From a bacterium SCSIO 12741 (GTDB lineage Bacteria > Bacteroidota > Bacteroidia > Flavobacteriales_G > Salibacteraceae), in NCBI GenBank assembly GCA_024398055.1, contig CP073749.1, positions 1 through 64,000 on the forward strand: a stretch of 64,000 bases of DNA, given 5' to 3'. Under the pieces are notes generated by a model, which saw nothing but the letters and a program-made list of their open reading frames with translations, had not been told where the DNA came from and did not search any database. The position numbers were made by a program, and so were the translations under genes. This document shows positions 27,231 through 37,867 of the stretch, piece after piece (positions within the stretch are counted from its first letter, which is position 1; the number at the start of each line of letters is the position of its first letter).

Positions 27231-28601
27231 ATGAAACAACAACATTCCCTATCTCTTTTTGAGGCCTTTCTTCCGATTGTAATTCTCATTGCTCTTTTGA
27301 GCTTGAATGTTTTCTTTTTTGGTGACGACACCTTATCCGGGTCTAATCAAATGGCTTTGTTCCTGGCTGCTGCCATTGGAATTGGTATTGGATTTCGGCA
27401 CAAAATTTCATTTGACCTCATGCTTAAAGCGGTGGCGCACAATATTTCCACGACACTGGGCGCCATTCTCATTCTGCTAATTATTGGAGCCCTGGCGGGA
27501 ACCTGGATGATAAGCGGGACAATTCCTACACTCATTGTTTATGGTTTAAAGCTTTTGAGCCCCACCTATTTTCTAGTAACGGCTTCCATTTTGTGTGCAG
27601 TGATTAGTGTTGTATCAGGAAGTTCCTGGAGTACTATTGCCACCATTGGCGTTGCTCTATTAGGGATTGGAAAGGCGCTTGGATTTTCAGAAGCAGTGGT
27701 GGCTGGTGCCATTATTAGCGGAGCCTATTTTGGAGACAAAATGTCGCCACTCAGTGATACCACCAACCTCGCCTCAGCAGTAGCAGGTGCGGACCTCTTT
27801 GTACACATTCGTTACATGATGTACACCACCATCCCATCATTTGGAATCAACCTCATCATCTTTCTATTCATTGGATTCTTTTACCAACCGGAGTCCCTTA
27901 CCCTCGGGGTCGACGAATTGGCCGGTGCCATCTCCTCCACCTTCGTAGTTTCTCCATTGTTGATGCTGGTACCCATCATTACCATTGTGCTTATCATCTT
28001 AAAAATGAAACCCCTGGTAGTTCTCTTTTTGAGTACCCTGACCGGAGCGCTGTTTGCCTTGGTTTTTCAACCAGACGTTATTTCAGCCGTGGGTGGTAAC
28101 ACCTCCTATTGGGCTTCCGGATACAAGGCCGTCATGCAAGCTATGACCGTGGATACGGTTGTGAGCACAGGACATAAAGAAATTGACGATCTACTCTCTA
28201 CCGGCGGAATGAGTGGCATGCTCAATACCGTTTGGCTCATTTTGAGCGCACTTACCTTTGGCGGAGTTATGGAAAGTATTGGGGCTCTTCACCGAATCTC
28301 TTCTATGTTGCTCTCCGGAGCACGTCAAGTGGGCTCGTTGATTGCCACAGCTACCGGAACTTGTCTCTTTATCAACCTAACGGCCTCGGATCAGTACCTG
28401 GCCTTGGTTATTCCTGGCAAGATGTACGAGAAGCCCTTTCGCGATGCAGGTTTAGCTCCTCAAAACCTAAGTAGAACCTTGGAAGATTCTGGAACTGTAA
28501 CATCCGTCCTTATCCCTGGAATACCTGTGGTGCAACTCAATCGGCGGTATTGGGAGTCGCTACTTTTGCTTATTTACCCTATTGTTTCTTCAACTACATA
28601 A
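27231..28601 (+). CDS. nhaC: NhaC-type Na+/H+ antiporter
   Basis: A 456-residue protein with about eleven to twelve transmembrane segments. Typical NhaC-family motifs are GISGTIPTLIVYGLKLL-like (ISGTIPTLIVYGLKLLSP), VVSGSSWSTIATIGVALLGIG, AGAIISGAYFGDKMSPLSDTT and ASDQYLALVIPGKMY, with LSRTLEDSGTVTSVLIPG near the end. The family exchanges sodium (or organic cations) for protons across the inner membrane, useful for a marine cell. It is preceded by a -7-like box and is probably monocistronic. Confidence 0.9.
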   Translation: MKQQHSLSLFEAFLPIVILIALLSLNVFFFGDDTLSGSNQMALFLAAAIGIGIGFRHKISFDLMLKAVAHNISTTLGAILILLIIGALAGTWMISGTIPTLIVYGLKLLSPTYFLVTASILCAVISVVSGSSWSTIATIGVALLGIGKALGFSEAVVAGAIISGAYFGDKMSPLSDTTNLASAVAGADLFVHIRYMMYTTIPSFGINLIIFLFIGFFYQPESLTLGVDELAGAISSTFVVSPLLMLVPIITIVLIILKMKPLVVLFLSTLTGALFALVFQPDVISAVGGNTSYWASGYKAVMQAMTVDTVVSTGHKEIDDLLSTGGMSGMLNTVWLILSALTFGGVMESIGALHRISSMLLSGARQVGSLIATATGTCLFINLTASDQYLALVIPGKMYEKPFRDAGLAPQNLSRTLEDSGTVTSVLIPGIPVVQLNRRYWESLLLLIYPIVSSTT

Positions 28602-28794
28602 GTCCGATAATGACCATTGCTTTTGGGTTGTTGAGAATCAAGTTGGCCAGAACATCACCCTTCAAAAGGTATAAACCAAGAGAATACCCCTGAAGATCAA
28701 AAGAGCTGAATCAATCACAAACCCACTTTAAAGAATGAACATTCAAAATTCACATATGCCCTCATATTGGGTTATATTCGTAGGAAAAGCCCTC

Positions 28795-29907
28795 ATGAAG
28801 AACCTGACTACTTTGCTTTTATTGGGGTTAGCACTGCCCCTATTTTCTGTGGCGCAAACTGACTCCACCCAAAAATCAACCGGAAAATTTGACTACACCT
28901 TTTACATAGATGCTTATTACAGCTATGATTTCAACCGACCCTATGATCATGAGAGATCTGAATTTATTTACCAATACAACCAGCACAACCAGTTTAGCAT
29001 CAACATGGCGGTAGCTAACGTCAACTACAAAAACGGAAACCTTACCGCCAATCTGGGATTAAATGCGGGAGATTTTCCTCAACGAAATATGGGTAACGAA
29101 CGGGATCTCATCCGCTATTTGTACCAAGCCAACATCTCCTACAAATTCTTCAAGAAATGGGAATTTACGGTAGGAATGTTCCCCTCTCACCTCGGATTTG
29201 AGTCAGCCTTATCTTATGACAACTTTGTAGTGAGTCATAGCTTGGCCTCCGAGTGGACTCCTTACTACCTGGCCGGAGCCAAAATTGCCTTTACTCCTTC
29301 TAAAAAGTGGGCCTTTTCCTTCACCGGAGCGAATGCCGGACAGCGCGTAGGTTCGGTTCCCGGTATCAATAATAAATTACTCGGCCTACAAGCCACCTGG
29401 ACTCCTAACGACAAGGTGCTGATCAACTACAGCAATGCCTACTTTAGCGAACAACCTGATTCCTTAAAACGCTCTATTTTCTACAACAATCTTTACGCAA
29501 CCTTCAAGCTCACCAAAAAGCTGGACTTAATCACAGGAATTGACCTGGGGATTCAGGAAGAGCCAAATGATTCGACCTTCCACACGGTTGCCGTTGCAAC
29601 GGCCATTGCCCGTTACCAATTTGCCAAAAAATGGGCCGTTGCCGGGCGATTTGAATTTTACAATGATCCCGACAACTTGGTTGTTCCTGCAGCTACCACA
29701 GGAAATGCTTTTGTTACTTCCTGTTCTTCTTTGAATCTGGATTACCAGCCAATGGATAGACTCAAAATTCGTTTGGAAGGACGGTACTTTTCTTCTGAAA
29801 AACCGCTATTCAGAGACGATACAGACTTTGATCCCAATTCCTCTACAACGGTACGATACACCAATCAGGATTTGAATTTGCTACTCTCCATTCAGGCCAG
29901 TTTCTGA
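28795..29907 (+). CDS. Outer-membrane beta-barrel porin (BBP2/OmpL-like)
   Basis: A 370-residue outer-membrane protein. I start it at ATG 28795, where a proper signal peptide begins (MKNLTTLLLLGLALPLFSVAQ); an earlier ATG at 28735 adds 20 residues that hide the signal. The mature part alternates amphipathic strands with aromatic girdles, ending in the barrel-closing strand LNLLLSIQASF with terminal phenylalanine. Motifs such as YTFYIDAYYSYDFNRPYDHE, TVGMFPSHLGFESAL and KKWAVAGRFEFYNDP fit BBP2-type porins. The cargo passing through it is unknown. Confidence 0.82.
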   Translation: MKNLTTLLLLGLALPLFSVAQTDSTQKSTGKFDYTFYIDAYYSYDFNRPYDHERSEFIYQYNQHNQFSINMAVANVNYKNGNLTANLGLNAGDFPQRNMGNERDLIRYLYQANISYKFFKKWEFTVGMFPSHLGFESALSYDNFVVSHSLASEWTPYYLAGAKIAFTPSKKWAFSFTGANAGQRVGSVPGINNKLLGLQATWTPNDKVLINYSNAYFSEQPDSLKRSIFYNNLYATFKLTKKLDLITGIDLGIQEEPNDSTFHTVAVATAIARYQFAKKWAVAGRFEFYNDPDNLVVPAATTGNAFVTSCSSLNLDYQPMDRLKIRLEGRYFSSEKPLFRDDTDFDPNSSTTVRYTNQDLNLLLSIQASF

Positions 29908-30148
29908 GCATCAATGAGAAAGCCATACAATGGCATAATTTGGAGTTGATCGTGTACGAATTCAAAGCAATTCCTCACAAATCGTAAATGGAAGACAATC
30001 AATTCGCTATTGCAAATAGCACTGATAATCAAGTACTTTTATTTTGAAGTAAGTTCGAGTATCTCGTAGTGACACCTTAAACAAGGATTTCAATTCCTAC
30101 TCAATCACGACGGAGACTTGGATCCATTACCAAATCGTTATTTGAATC

Positions 30149-31612
30149 ATGAAAACCGCTACGAAATTCCTGGCCATCTTATCCTTTCTTATGAGTCCAG
30201 CTCTGCTATTGGCTCAAACCCAAACCTGGGCAATTAGTTTTGGGAACTCACCACTTTACAACATTCCCCATGATATCTCTATTAACCCCAATGGAGAGCT
30301 TCTAATCACCGGTGACCTGTCGGACACCACCACCATTCATGGCAACCATTTGGCCGTTGGCGGATTTGCCGTGGGTCTGGATGATTCTGGAAAAACTACC
30401 CGGGCTTTAAATGAATCCGTTCATGCCAATCAAGGCCTTCAGGATAAGCATGGAAACTACTACGTATATGGTAGCAGAGGGTCACAATTGCAGGCTCTAA
30501 CCAAATTTTCGCCAGCCGATACAGCTCTTTGGACCCAATCCATTTTATACACTTTTGGTCAGGCCCTCAACTTTGACAGCAAAGGCTATCTTATCGCTGG
30601 GCATGGTTATCGCGATTCTATTGTGGTCCAGAAAGTAGATCCGGCTTCAGGTTCAGTCATCTGGTCTGTAAAAAAGAATTACCCCGGAAGCATTGGAGGA
30701 TTAATGGTCGCATCGGCCACCGTTGATAACCAAGACAACATTTACGTATGTTATGGTCAACCCAATTACGCGCGAATTACGAGAATTCTTAAGCTTAGTC
30801 CTTCGGGCCAGGAATTGGATTCGTTGGAAATCGGAAAAAAAGTGAGCCATGGTCGCCTATCCTTTTCAGGTGACCACCTTTATTTTGCTGGTAACTTCTT
30901 TGATACTCTAAACTATTCCAACACCACCGTAATTAATCCACACAACGTATTGGATGCCTTCGTTTATAAGATCGATACCAAGCTCGATGTAAAAGGACAC
31001 GTTCACCTGCAAAGCAAGCACGCCGTTGAAGTTAAAGATATTGCCACCGATGGAGCCGGAGGAGTATTTGTGGTAGGTCATACCCGCGATAGTCTCTATT
31101 ACAACCAAAATCTTATCGTATCCGGCCGTCCTGCCTTCGAGCGTTCCTTTTTGATCAAAATGGATGAGGATTTGAAAATGGACTGGCTCTATGAACCTAC
31201 TTCAGATAGAGCTACCGGAGAGACTTTATGTGCAAGCACATCCCATGTATATATGGCGGGGACAGCAAGAGTGACGAGTAACATTCATGGTACCCCGGTG
31301 AATGAAGGCCAGATTTTCGTTGCCAAAATTGAAAACACCCCCTATACCCAGTCCATCGAAAACCTAACCGCTGTAGATCCTATAAAAGTTTACCCAAATC
31401 CAACCCAGGGAAACATGCAAATAGTTTCTTCAGACGAAGCTATTCAGTCCATTTCAATCTATGCTTTCAATGGCCAACTGATGGATAAGGTAGCTCCAAA
31501 TCATTCGAACAATAAGCTTCAAGTGGATATTTCTCATCTACCTGCAGGATGTTATATTCTTCAAATCCAAAACGATAAGCATTTGCAAACCAGCCGAATA
31601 ATTAAACAATAA
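30149..31612 (+). CDS. T9SS type A secreted protein with beta-propeller-like repeats
   Basis: A 487-residue extracellular protein. Signal peptide residues 1-22 end in SPALLLAQ. The body holds repeated strands of the SBBP/PQQ-like type (DKHGNYYVYGSRGSQLQAL, DNQDNIYVCYGQPN, DGAGGVFVVGHTRDSLYY). The last 80 residues form a sorting domain: IKVYPNPTQGNMQIV, ISIYAFNGQLMDKV, LPAGCYILQIQNDKHLQTSRIIKQ. It is alone between untranslated gaps of 241 and 62 bases. Function beyond surface display cannot be told. Confidence 0.85.
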   Translation: MKTATKFLAILSFLMSPALLLAQTQTWAISFGNSPLYNIPHDISINPNGELLITGDLSDTTTIHGNHLAVGGFAVGLDDSGKTTRALNESVHANQGLQDKHGNYYVYGSRGSQLQALTKFSPADTALWTQSILYTFGQALNFDSKGYLIAGHGYRDSIVVQKVDPASGSVIWSVKKNYPGSIGGLMVASATVDNQDNIYVCYGQPNYARITRILKLSPSGQELDSLEIGKKVSHGRLSFSGDHLYFAGNFFDTLNYSNTTVINPHNVLDAFVYKIDTKLDVKGHVHLQSKHAVEVKDIATDGAGGVFVVGHTRDSLYYNQNLIVSGRPAFERSFLIKMDEDLKMDWLYEPTSDRATGETLCASTSHVYMAGTARVTSNIHGTPVNEGQIFVAKIENTPYTQSIENLTAVDPIKVYPNPTQGNMQIVSSDEAIQSISIYAFNGQLMDKVAPNHSNNKLQVDISHLPAGCYILQIQNDKHLQTSRIIKQ

Positions 31613-31674
31613 GATTCGAAGGTTTTAGTTAACTTTAAAACTGAAAATCCTGGAGACAGGTAAATAAATTGACC

Positions 31675-32409
31675 ATGATTAAACACCTTCTTTTACTATC
31701 AGCTGTCGGGCTCCTTTTAGCCGGATGCAAAAAGGAAGAGGTGGATATACCCGCCAACCCCAATTACTCTTTTTTTTTCGGAACCACTGAGCCCAACATC
31801 AAAATCACTCCTTTTCAGGAAACCGACGAACTCAAAATCAATTACTCCATTCCGGCCTCGAAAACCATCCGTTTAACCGACGACAAACGTTACAGTCTAC
31901 AGTTTTCGATCAATCGAAACAAGTGGGGCAATCAAGCTTCGATTAACGTTAGGCCTAATGGCGGAACTGAAATATGGATGGAAGAGGTTTCTGACAGTAT
32001 TTGGCAGTACCAGAGACTTCGAGATTCGGTCAATTATGAATATGTTCAATTCAATAAAAATTCAAATCATCAAGTTCCAAGTACTGCAGAACACTTTAGA
32101 CTATTGGCCATATCCCCGGTTTCATACCCTTTATCTGGCTCGGCAGGCCAATCGCCCAAAGAGCCGGTACCTTCTACCAAATGGGGTAAAGAATTGACCT
32201 ATTTCTTTTCTCACACGGCAGGAAGACATTACGAGACTCCAGACGTACTCACCTACATCGACCTTCAATCTCAATGGGATTATGACGAATTTCAGTACCT
32301 CGGCTTTAGAATTCCCGCTGAAAACGGTTATCGCTATGGTTGGATAAAGTTGGCCATCGAGACCCAGCCTATGGTAGTAAAATTTGAACAGCTCGCCCTG
32401 GAGCGATAG
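31675..32409 (+). CDS. Lipoprotein of unknown function
   Basis: A 244-residue lipoprotein with a clear lipobox LLLAGC (signal MIKHLLLLSAVGLLLAGCKKEE), cysteine near residue 18. I use ATG 31675 rather than TTG 31669. The mature region is beta-rich, with FSINRNKWGNQASINVRPNGG, EIWMEEVSDSIWQYQRLRDSV and GFRIPAENGYRYGWIKLAIET. The last motif is seen in several Bacteroidota surface lipoproteins with lectin-like folds. It follows the T9SS gene on the same strand after 62 bases. Confidence 0.82.
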   Translation: MIKHLLLLSAVGLLLAGCKKEEVDIPANPNYSFFFGTTEPNIKITPFQETDELKINYSIPASKTIRLTDDKRYSLQFSINRNKWGNQASINVRPNGGTEIWMEEVSDSIWQYQRLRDSVNYEYVQFNKNSNHQVPSTAEHFRLLAISPVSYPLSGSAGQSPKEPVPSTKWGKELTYFFSHTAGRHYETPDVLTYIDLQSQWDYDEFQYLGFRIPAENGYRYGWIKLAIETQPMVVKFEQLALER

Positions 32410-32506
32410 AATTCGCAGACAAATCCTGGCGATTTGCAGATCGCTTTTTTAAAAACTGTAGAATCACGGCAGTTTTGATTCATGAAATTTTTAAAATTGA
32501 TCACTC

Positions 32507-33547
32507 ATGAATAAGACAGTTGTTATTCTACTCCATGCGGGGTACTGGTTTTGTTACCTTCTATTATTGGCCATTTTATTTGCGGCTGCCAACGCGATAC
32601 CTAATGCTCCAGATCCAATCTATCAGATGAAACTGGTAGGGGTTTCCATTTTAATGCCTTCCCTAATTTCATTCTACATTTTTTATTTCGTCCTTTTTAA
32701 TCGGTTTCTTCAACCCAGAAAATGGGGCCTTTTTATTCTTTCTGCCGGAGTGGTTTCGGCGGTTGCTGGACTGCTTGCTGCAGGACTCGCCGAAGTTATT
32801 GTTGCCGCTCAATTTTCTGTTCCTCCTCGTAAAATTACAGCCTGGGATATTTTCGGATTCCTCGCATTTGTGGCCTTGGTCAATGGAATTCTTGCCCTGG
32901 TTCTTAAAGGGTTCGTTACCTGGTTTAAAGAAATTCGGGTGAAGGATGAATTGAAGCAGAAAAACCTTCAGGTGGAAATGAATCTCGTAAAATCACAGTT
33001 ACAGCCTCACTTTCTGTTTAACACGATAAATAATATTGACGTGCTCATCAATCGCAATCCGGAAAAGGCTTCGAACTACCTGCAAAAGCTCTCAGAATTG
33101 ATGCGCTTTATGCTGTATGAAACCAAGGCCGATAAAATTCCATTGAGTCAAGAAATACAATACATAGAACGTTACCTCGACTTACAGCGTATTCGTTCTG
33201 CCAATGCTGATTTTATCAAGTACGAAATTGAGGGTTCCTCAGAAGGACTTCAAATTGCTCCCATGATTTTCATACCGATCATTGAGAATGCCTTTAAACA
33301 CAGCGGCAACAAAAAAGAAACTGATGCCATTTCGATCGCCTTTCGCATCACCAATCAGCAAATCACGTTAAATTGCAAAAACCTCATTCAGGAAAAAGAA
33401 GTGTCCATGGAAGAACAGGAAGGCTTAGGCAAACAACTCATTGAAAAACGCTTAAACCTGCTTTATCCAAATAAGCACCTCATTCAACAAGGAAAAAATG
33501 AGCGTTGTTATCATGTTACATTAACCCTGGATCTGAATGAAAATTAA
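32507..33547 (+). CDS. LytS/YehU-type sensor histidine kinase
   Basis: A 346-residue membrane kinase. Four transmembrane helices (about 7-30, 43-66, 75-100, 115-138) are followed by a short coiled linker and a His_kinase domain with SQLQPHFLFNTINNID (about 164-179), the phosphoacceptor histidine lying in QPHFLFN. An ATP-binding HATPase region follows (IFIPIIENAFKHSGNKK, GLGKQLIEKRLNLLYP). No extracytoplasmic sensor domain is present, so the membrane part itself may sense. Its 3' end overlaps the response-regulator gene by 11 bases: one operon and one two-component pair. Confidence 0.93.
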   Translation: MNKTVVILLHAGYWFCYLLLLAILFAAANAIPNAPDPIYQMKLVGVSILMPSLISFYIFYFVLFNRFLQPRKWGLFILSAGVVSAVAGLLAAGLAEVIVAAQFSVPPRKITAWDIFGFLAFVALVNGILALVLKGFVTWFKEIRVKDELKQKNLQVEMNLVKSQLQPHFLFNTINNIDVLINRNPEKASNYLQKLSELMRFMLYETKADKIPLSQEIQYIERYLDLQRIRSANADFIKYEIEGSSEGLQIAPMIFIPIIENAFKHSGNKKETDAISIAFRITNQQITLNCKNLIQEKEVSMEEQEGLGKQLIEKRLNLLYPNKHLIQQGKNERCYHVTLTLDLNEN

Positions 33548-34223
33548 CTGCGTCATCATAGAAGACGAGCCCCTGGCGATGGAGCGGCTTGTTACTTATG
33601 TGGAAAAACTTCCTCAGCTTCAGCTTAAAGCCACCTTTAGTCAGGCCCTTGAAGGCATGGACTACCTAAAGCAGCATCCTACGGATCTGCTTTTTCTGGA
33701 TATTAACCTGGATGAAATAAGTGGTATCCAACTGCTCGAAAACATTCGTTTTGAAGGAGAAGTGGTATTGACAACAGCCTATGATCAATATGCCTTAAAA
33801 GGCTATGAACTTCAGGTAACCGATTACTTACTCAAGCCTTTTGGATTGGACCGGTTTGTACAAGCCGTGGACAAAGTGCAACAGAACCTTCTCCTAAAAG
33901 CAGGCAAATCAGATCAGGAATTTGTTTTTATCAAAACCGAAAACCGACTGGAGAAAGTGATGCTTGACGAAATTCTATATGTTGAGGGTATGCGGGATTA
34001 CCGCCGCATCCATACCACACGCAAGCGCATCATGACTTTGCAAACCTTTAGCGAAATGGAAAGTCTGATACCGACTCAAAAGCTGATTCGAGTGCATAAA
34101 TCCTGGATGGTTGCGCCAAGCAAAATCGACTCTATTGAGCGAAATCGAATCCAAATTGGAGAAATTCGAATTCCTATTTCTGACAGCTATCGGAAGGACT
34201 TTTTTGAGCGAATCACACTTTAG
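33537..34223 (+). CDS. LytTR response regulator
   Basis: A 228-residue regulator: a receiver domain (1-120) with IIEDEPLAMERL, the phosphoacceptor aspartate in LLFLDINLDEISG (about residue 55), TTAYDQYALKGYEL and the LLKPF lysine. A C-terminal LytTR DNA-binding domain (about 130-225) shows ILYVEGMRDYRRIHT, LIRVHKSWMVAPSKIDSIERN and IPISDSYRKDFFERI. LytTR domains bind pairs of short direct repeats about 21 bp apart. Directly downstream lie two 21-bp-spaced AATTCGG repeats, a candidate target for its own gene product. Confidence 0.94.
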   Translation: MKINCVIIEDEPLAMERLVTYVEKLPQLQLKATFSQALEGMDYLKQHPTDLLFLDINLDEISGIQLLENIRFEGEVVLTTAYDQYALKGYELQVTDYLLKPFGLDRFVQAVDKVQQNLLLKAGKSDQEFVFIKTENRLEKVMLDEILYVEGMRDYRRIHTTRKRIMTLQTFSEMESLIPTQKLIRVHKSWMVAPSKIDSIERNRIQIGEIRIPISDSYRKDFFERITL

Positions 34224-34229
34224 TTTTTT

Positions 34230-34265
34230 GAATTCGGTCGAATCGGCTTTGAATTCGGTCAAATC
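34230..34265. promoter_or_regulatory. Two GAATTCGGTC direct repeats with 21-bp period between lytTR and a T9SS gene
   Basis: GAATTCGGTCGAATC (from 34230) and GAATTCGGTCAAATC (from 34251) are exactly 21 bp apart. They lie 58-93 bases before the start of the SBBP/T9SS gene and just after the LytTR regulator gene. The spacing fits two helical turns. The bases do not match the published LytTR consensus well, so the binding protein is inferred from place and period only. Confidence 0.5.
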
Positions 34266-34322
34266 AACTTAATATCATGATTATTAGTCACCTAATTTTG
34301 AATCATCCAATGTTATTTGACT

Positions 34323-37300
34323 ATGAACACTCGCAATCTACCTATCAACCTTCAACCCAACTTTGGAATTCTAATAGCCTTTGCTCTTATTTTAAGCCTT
34401 GGATTGAATGTTCTTGCTCAAGATAAATCAAGCTCCCTCCACTTTGTAGAAAACCAGGGTCAAATTACCAACCAACATGGCCAAAATCAAAGAAGTATTG
34501 CCTTTTCGGGTGAAACCGAGAACATGGCTTTCTTTCTGAGTAAAAAAGGTATTTCCTTCCAACTTTATCGCCTGGATCAGGCAGCAGACTTCGAAGGAAA
34601 GACCATGGACGAATTTGTAACCAGTCAAATCACCTCCTACCGAATTGAGCAAAAGTGGCTAAATGCCAATCCTGAGGTTAAGATCTTTGCCAGAAGTCAG
34701 CGATCCGATTACCTCAACTATTTCAAAAACGGGACTCATCACTTTCAGACCTCTTTGTATGACAGCGTGCGTTACCAAGACCTTTATCCTGGAATAGACC
34801 TTATCTATTATGGGGTTCGAAACCAGCTCAAATATGATTTGCTGGTTCAACCAGGACAGGACCCCAATCAAATTCAATGGAAATATGAAGGAGCCCATCA
34901 AATATCGATTGACCCTACTACCCAAGAATTGATCATTCAAACTCCCTTAGGGCCCATTAAAGAAGCTCCTCCTATTGCCTACCAGAATAACAAAGAGATC
35001 CCAATTAGCTGGGCACTTAACGATGGAATTATAAGCTTTGAATTGGGGTCATTCGATCCAAGCCTCCCTTTGGTTATTGATCCCTTACTTCGATCTTGGG
35101 GCACCTATATGGGTGGTCCATTAACTGAAAAATCTCGCTTCTTGAATATCGATGATTCAGGATCAGTGTACATCATGGGGCATACCTTTTCTGCAAGCTC
35201 CATCGCAACTACCGGTAGTTATCAGAACAGCCATTCAGGAGTTCAGGATGCTTTCCTGGCAAAATTTGATTCAAATGGAACCCGAATTTGGGCTACTTAT
35301 TACGGAACTACAGGCGACGACCGGGCAACAAGCTGTGCCTTTTCCCACAATCAAAATGTGGTGATGACCGGACAAATTGGAGGCGGTTCAGGACAAGAGG
35401 CCATTTTAGCCAAGTTCAGAAAAGACGGATCTCTTATTTGGGGCAAAACTTTTGGAGGCCCGGAAATGATTACGGTGCCACTTGCTTGGTGGATTCGAGT
35501 TACAACATCTACATTCTTGGCCAAACGAACTCCAGCATTGGTATTGCTACCTCAAATACCCATCAAACCAATATTGGTGGAAGCTACGACATGTTTATCT
35601 CCCAATTCGACAGCAGTGGTGTGCAAAAATGGGGAACTTATTGTGGTGGTGCGGGAACGGAAAGAGCCATATTCGGATTTCTGGACAACCACGAGAATTT
35701 ATTCATCACAGGCTTTACAACGTCTCCATCAGGAATATCTACGACCGGATCGCACCAAGCTAACCTCGGTGGTAACAGCGACGCCTTTTTATTAAAATTC
35801 GGCACCAATGGCCAGAGGATTTGGGGAACCTATCTCGGAGGCACCCAGGAGGATCGAGGCATTTGCTGCTCCTATGATCCTTCTGGAATCATTTATGTTT
35901 CCGGATACATGAATTCATCGGGTTTGGGTACAAGCGGAAGTTTTCAAGACCAAAAAAACACAGCTTTTCTTTCCGACGGATTCCTCGCCAAGTTTGACAC
36001 TGCAGGTACTTTGGATTGGTTCACCTATTATGGAGGTAATGGACAGGATATAGCAAGGTCTTGTATGCTGGATGATTCTATGAATGTTGATTTAGTAGGA
36101 TTCACCGCCATGGGTCTGGATAGCACCAGCACAACTGGTGTGCACCAACCTACCTATGGAGGTAGCCAGGATGCCTTTTGGGCGAAATTCAAAAAAGATG
36201 GCACCCGATTATCGGCCACCTATTATGGAGGTAATCAAACTGAATATGGCATGTTTGGCAAAGCCAGCGGAAACAGTTTCTACCTTCTTGGTTCGTCCCT
36301 TTCTCAAAGCGCCATTAGTACACCGGGAAGCCACCAAAGCGTAAATGGAGGTACAGAGGATGCCTTCTTAATTAAATTTAGAGAAAGCTGTCTGTTCTAC
36401 CATGCAGTGGACACGGTGAGTTATTGCGATTCTCTTGTATCCCATACCGGACGTCATGTTTGGCGACAAAGTGGTTTCTATCAAGATACTCTGGTAATGA
36501 GTAATGGTTGTGACACCATTTACAGTTATCAATTGACAATTAACAACAGCCGGGTTCTAAGTGATACGGTCACCATTTGTCACGGCCAGATCTATACCTT
36601 TCCCGATGGAGACACCTCTTCCGTGCCATCCATTGACTCAAGCCTTTTCCAGGTTAAGGGTTGTGATAGCCTGATCATTACCCACCTCATGGTCAACTAC
36701 CCCGTGGAAATATTTTTAGGGGCTTCCATATGCCAAGGCAAAACCTATACCTTCATCGACGGAGACACCTCAAGTCAATCTTCCATAGACACAAGTATTG
36801 TCCCAGGTCTAATTTGTGATACCATCTACTACACCAATCTCGAAGTAAATAGTCCAAAATTGATTAAGGATTCCAAGACCATTTGTCAAGGCTCGATTTT
36901 TACTTTCCCAGATGGAGACACATCAAGTATTCCCCAAATACACCTTAGCCTATTAAAAACAGCATCAGGTTGCGATAGTATAGTAGAAACTCAATTGAGT
37001 ATTAGTCCAACCTACAACCGCAACGATACCATTGACCTGTGCGGTAAATCCACACACACCCTGCCCGATGGCAGGACAGTCAATTCTTCAGGAAACTACA
37101 CCAGCCGGTTAACAAGTATTCTGGGATGTGACAGCGTCGTCATTACAAAATTGAGTTTTAACGAACCAAGTTCACAGCATCAAAAGGCCGTGATTTGCCC
37201 TGGCGAAGTTTTCGTTTTCCCTGATGGAGATACAAGCACGGTCTCCCATATCGATACTTCCTATTTTCTATCTCATAAACAATGCGATAGCCTAATTATT

Positions 37301-37789
37301 ACGGAACTTAAGGTTGAAGCAATTGATACGAGCGTAATCACGAGTGGAAACAACTTGAGAGCCGGTGACACCTCAGCTACTCAATATCAATGGATTAATT
37401 GCGAGACAGGGGCAATAATCCCCCAATTTACGGGCCCAACATTTACCCCTCCAAACAACGGCAGCTACGCCATGATCATTTTCCAAAATGAGTGTCAGGA
37501 TTCCTCCTCGTGCTATGCTTTCGAAACTGTAGGATTGAAATCACTACAAAGGAATAATGACGTTATCATTTACCCCAATCCGACCCATCAAAATCTGACC
37601 CTGGAATTAGATCAAGTTGTTTCAGAGCTGGTTGTTACCGTCTATAATCCTATTGGACAAGAAGTATTTCGCAAAACCTATCGCCACAAGAAGGAACTCA
37701 ACCTGGAGTTGAAAGGATCCAATGGAGTTTACTGGCTGAATCTTGAAGCTGAAGGGATACACCAGCGTTTCAAGGTGATCAAACAATAA
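34323..37789 (+). pseudogene. SBBP-repeat T9SS protein, frameshifted
   Basis: Two frames make one protein of about 1155 residues. I start at ATG 34323 (signal NLPINLQPNFGILIAFALIL, ending LAQ). An N-terminal DUF7948-like domain (LHFVENQGQITNQ) leads to about ten SBBP propeller repeats (WGTYYGG-type). Five copies of a 50-residue Cys-containing repeat follow (FPDGDTSS ... GCDSLIITHL). A type A sorting domain closes it (VIIYPNPTHQNLTLELDQV ... FKVIKQ). The frame breaks at 35462-35463, where GG should be GGG to give FGGPGNDYG. The reading is otherwise intact, so a missing base is more likely than decay. Confidence 0.85.
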
Positions 37790-37867
37790 GATTTCTCAGA
37801 TTCGAGAAACGAGACAAAGAGACCCGAAGATCAAGATTCGAGATTGAAGATTGAAACTTCGCCTTCG

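Noticed and set aside
30008-30022. GCTATT/AATAGC hairpin in the 241-base gap before 30149
   Set aside because: Six weak base pairs without a T run; expected by chance. The rest of the gap shows nothing clear.
37790-37867. Low-complexity GATTCGAGA/GATTGAAGATTG tract as a regulatory repeat
   Set aside because: Short, convergent and simple in composition; no period or hairpin that supports a function.
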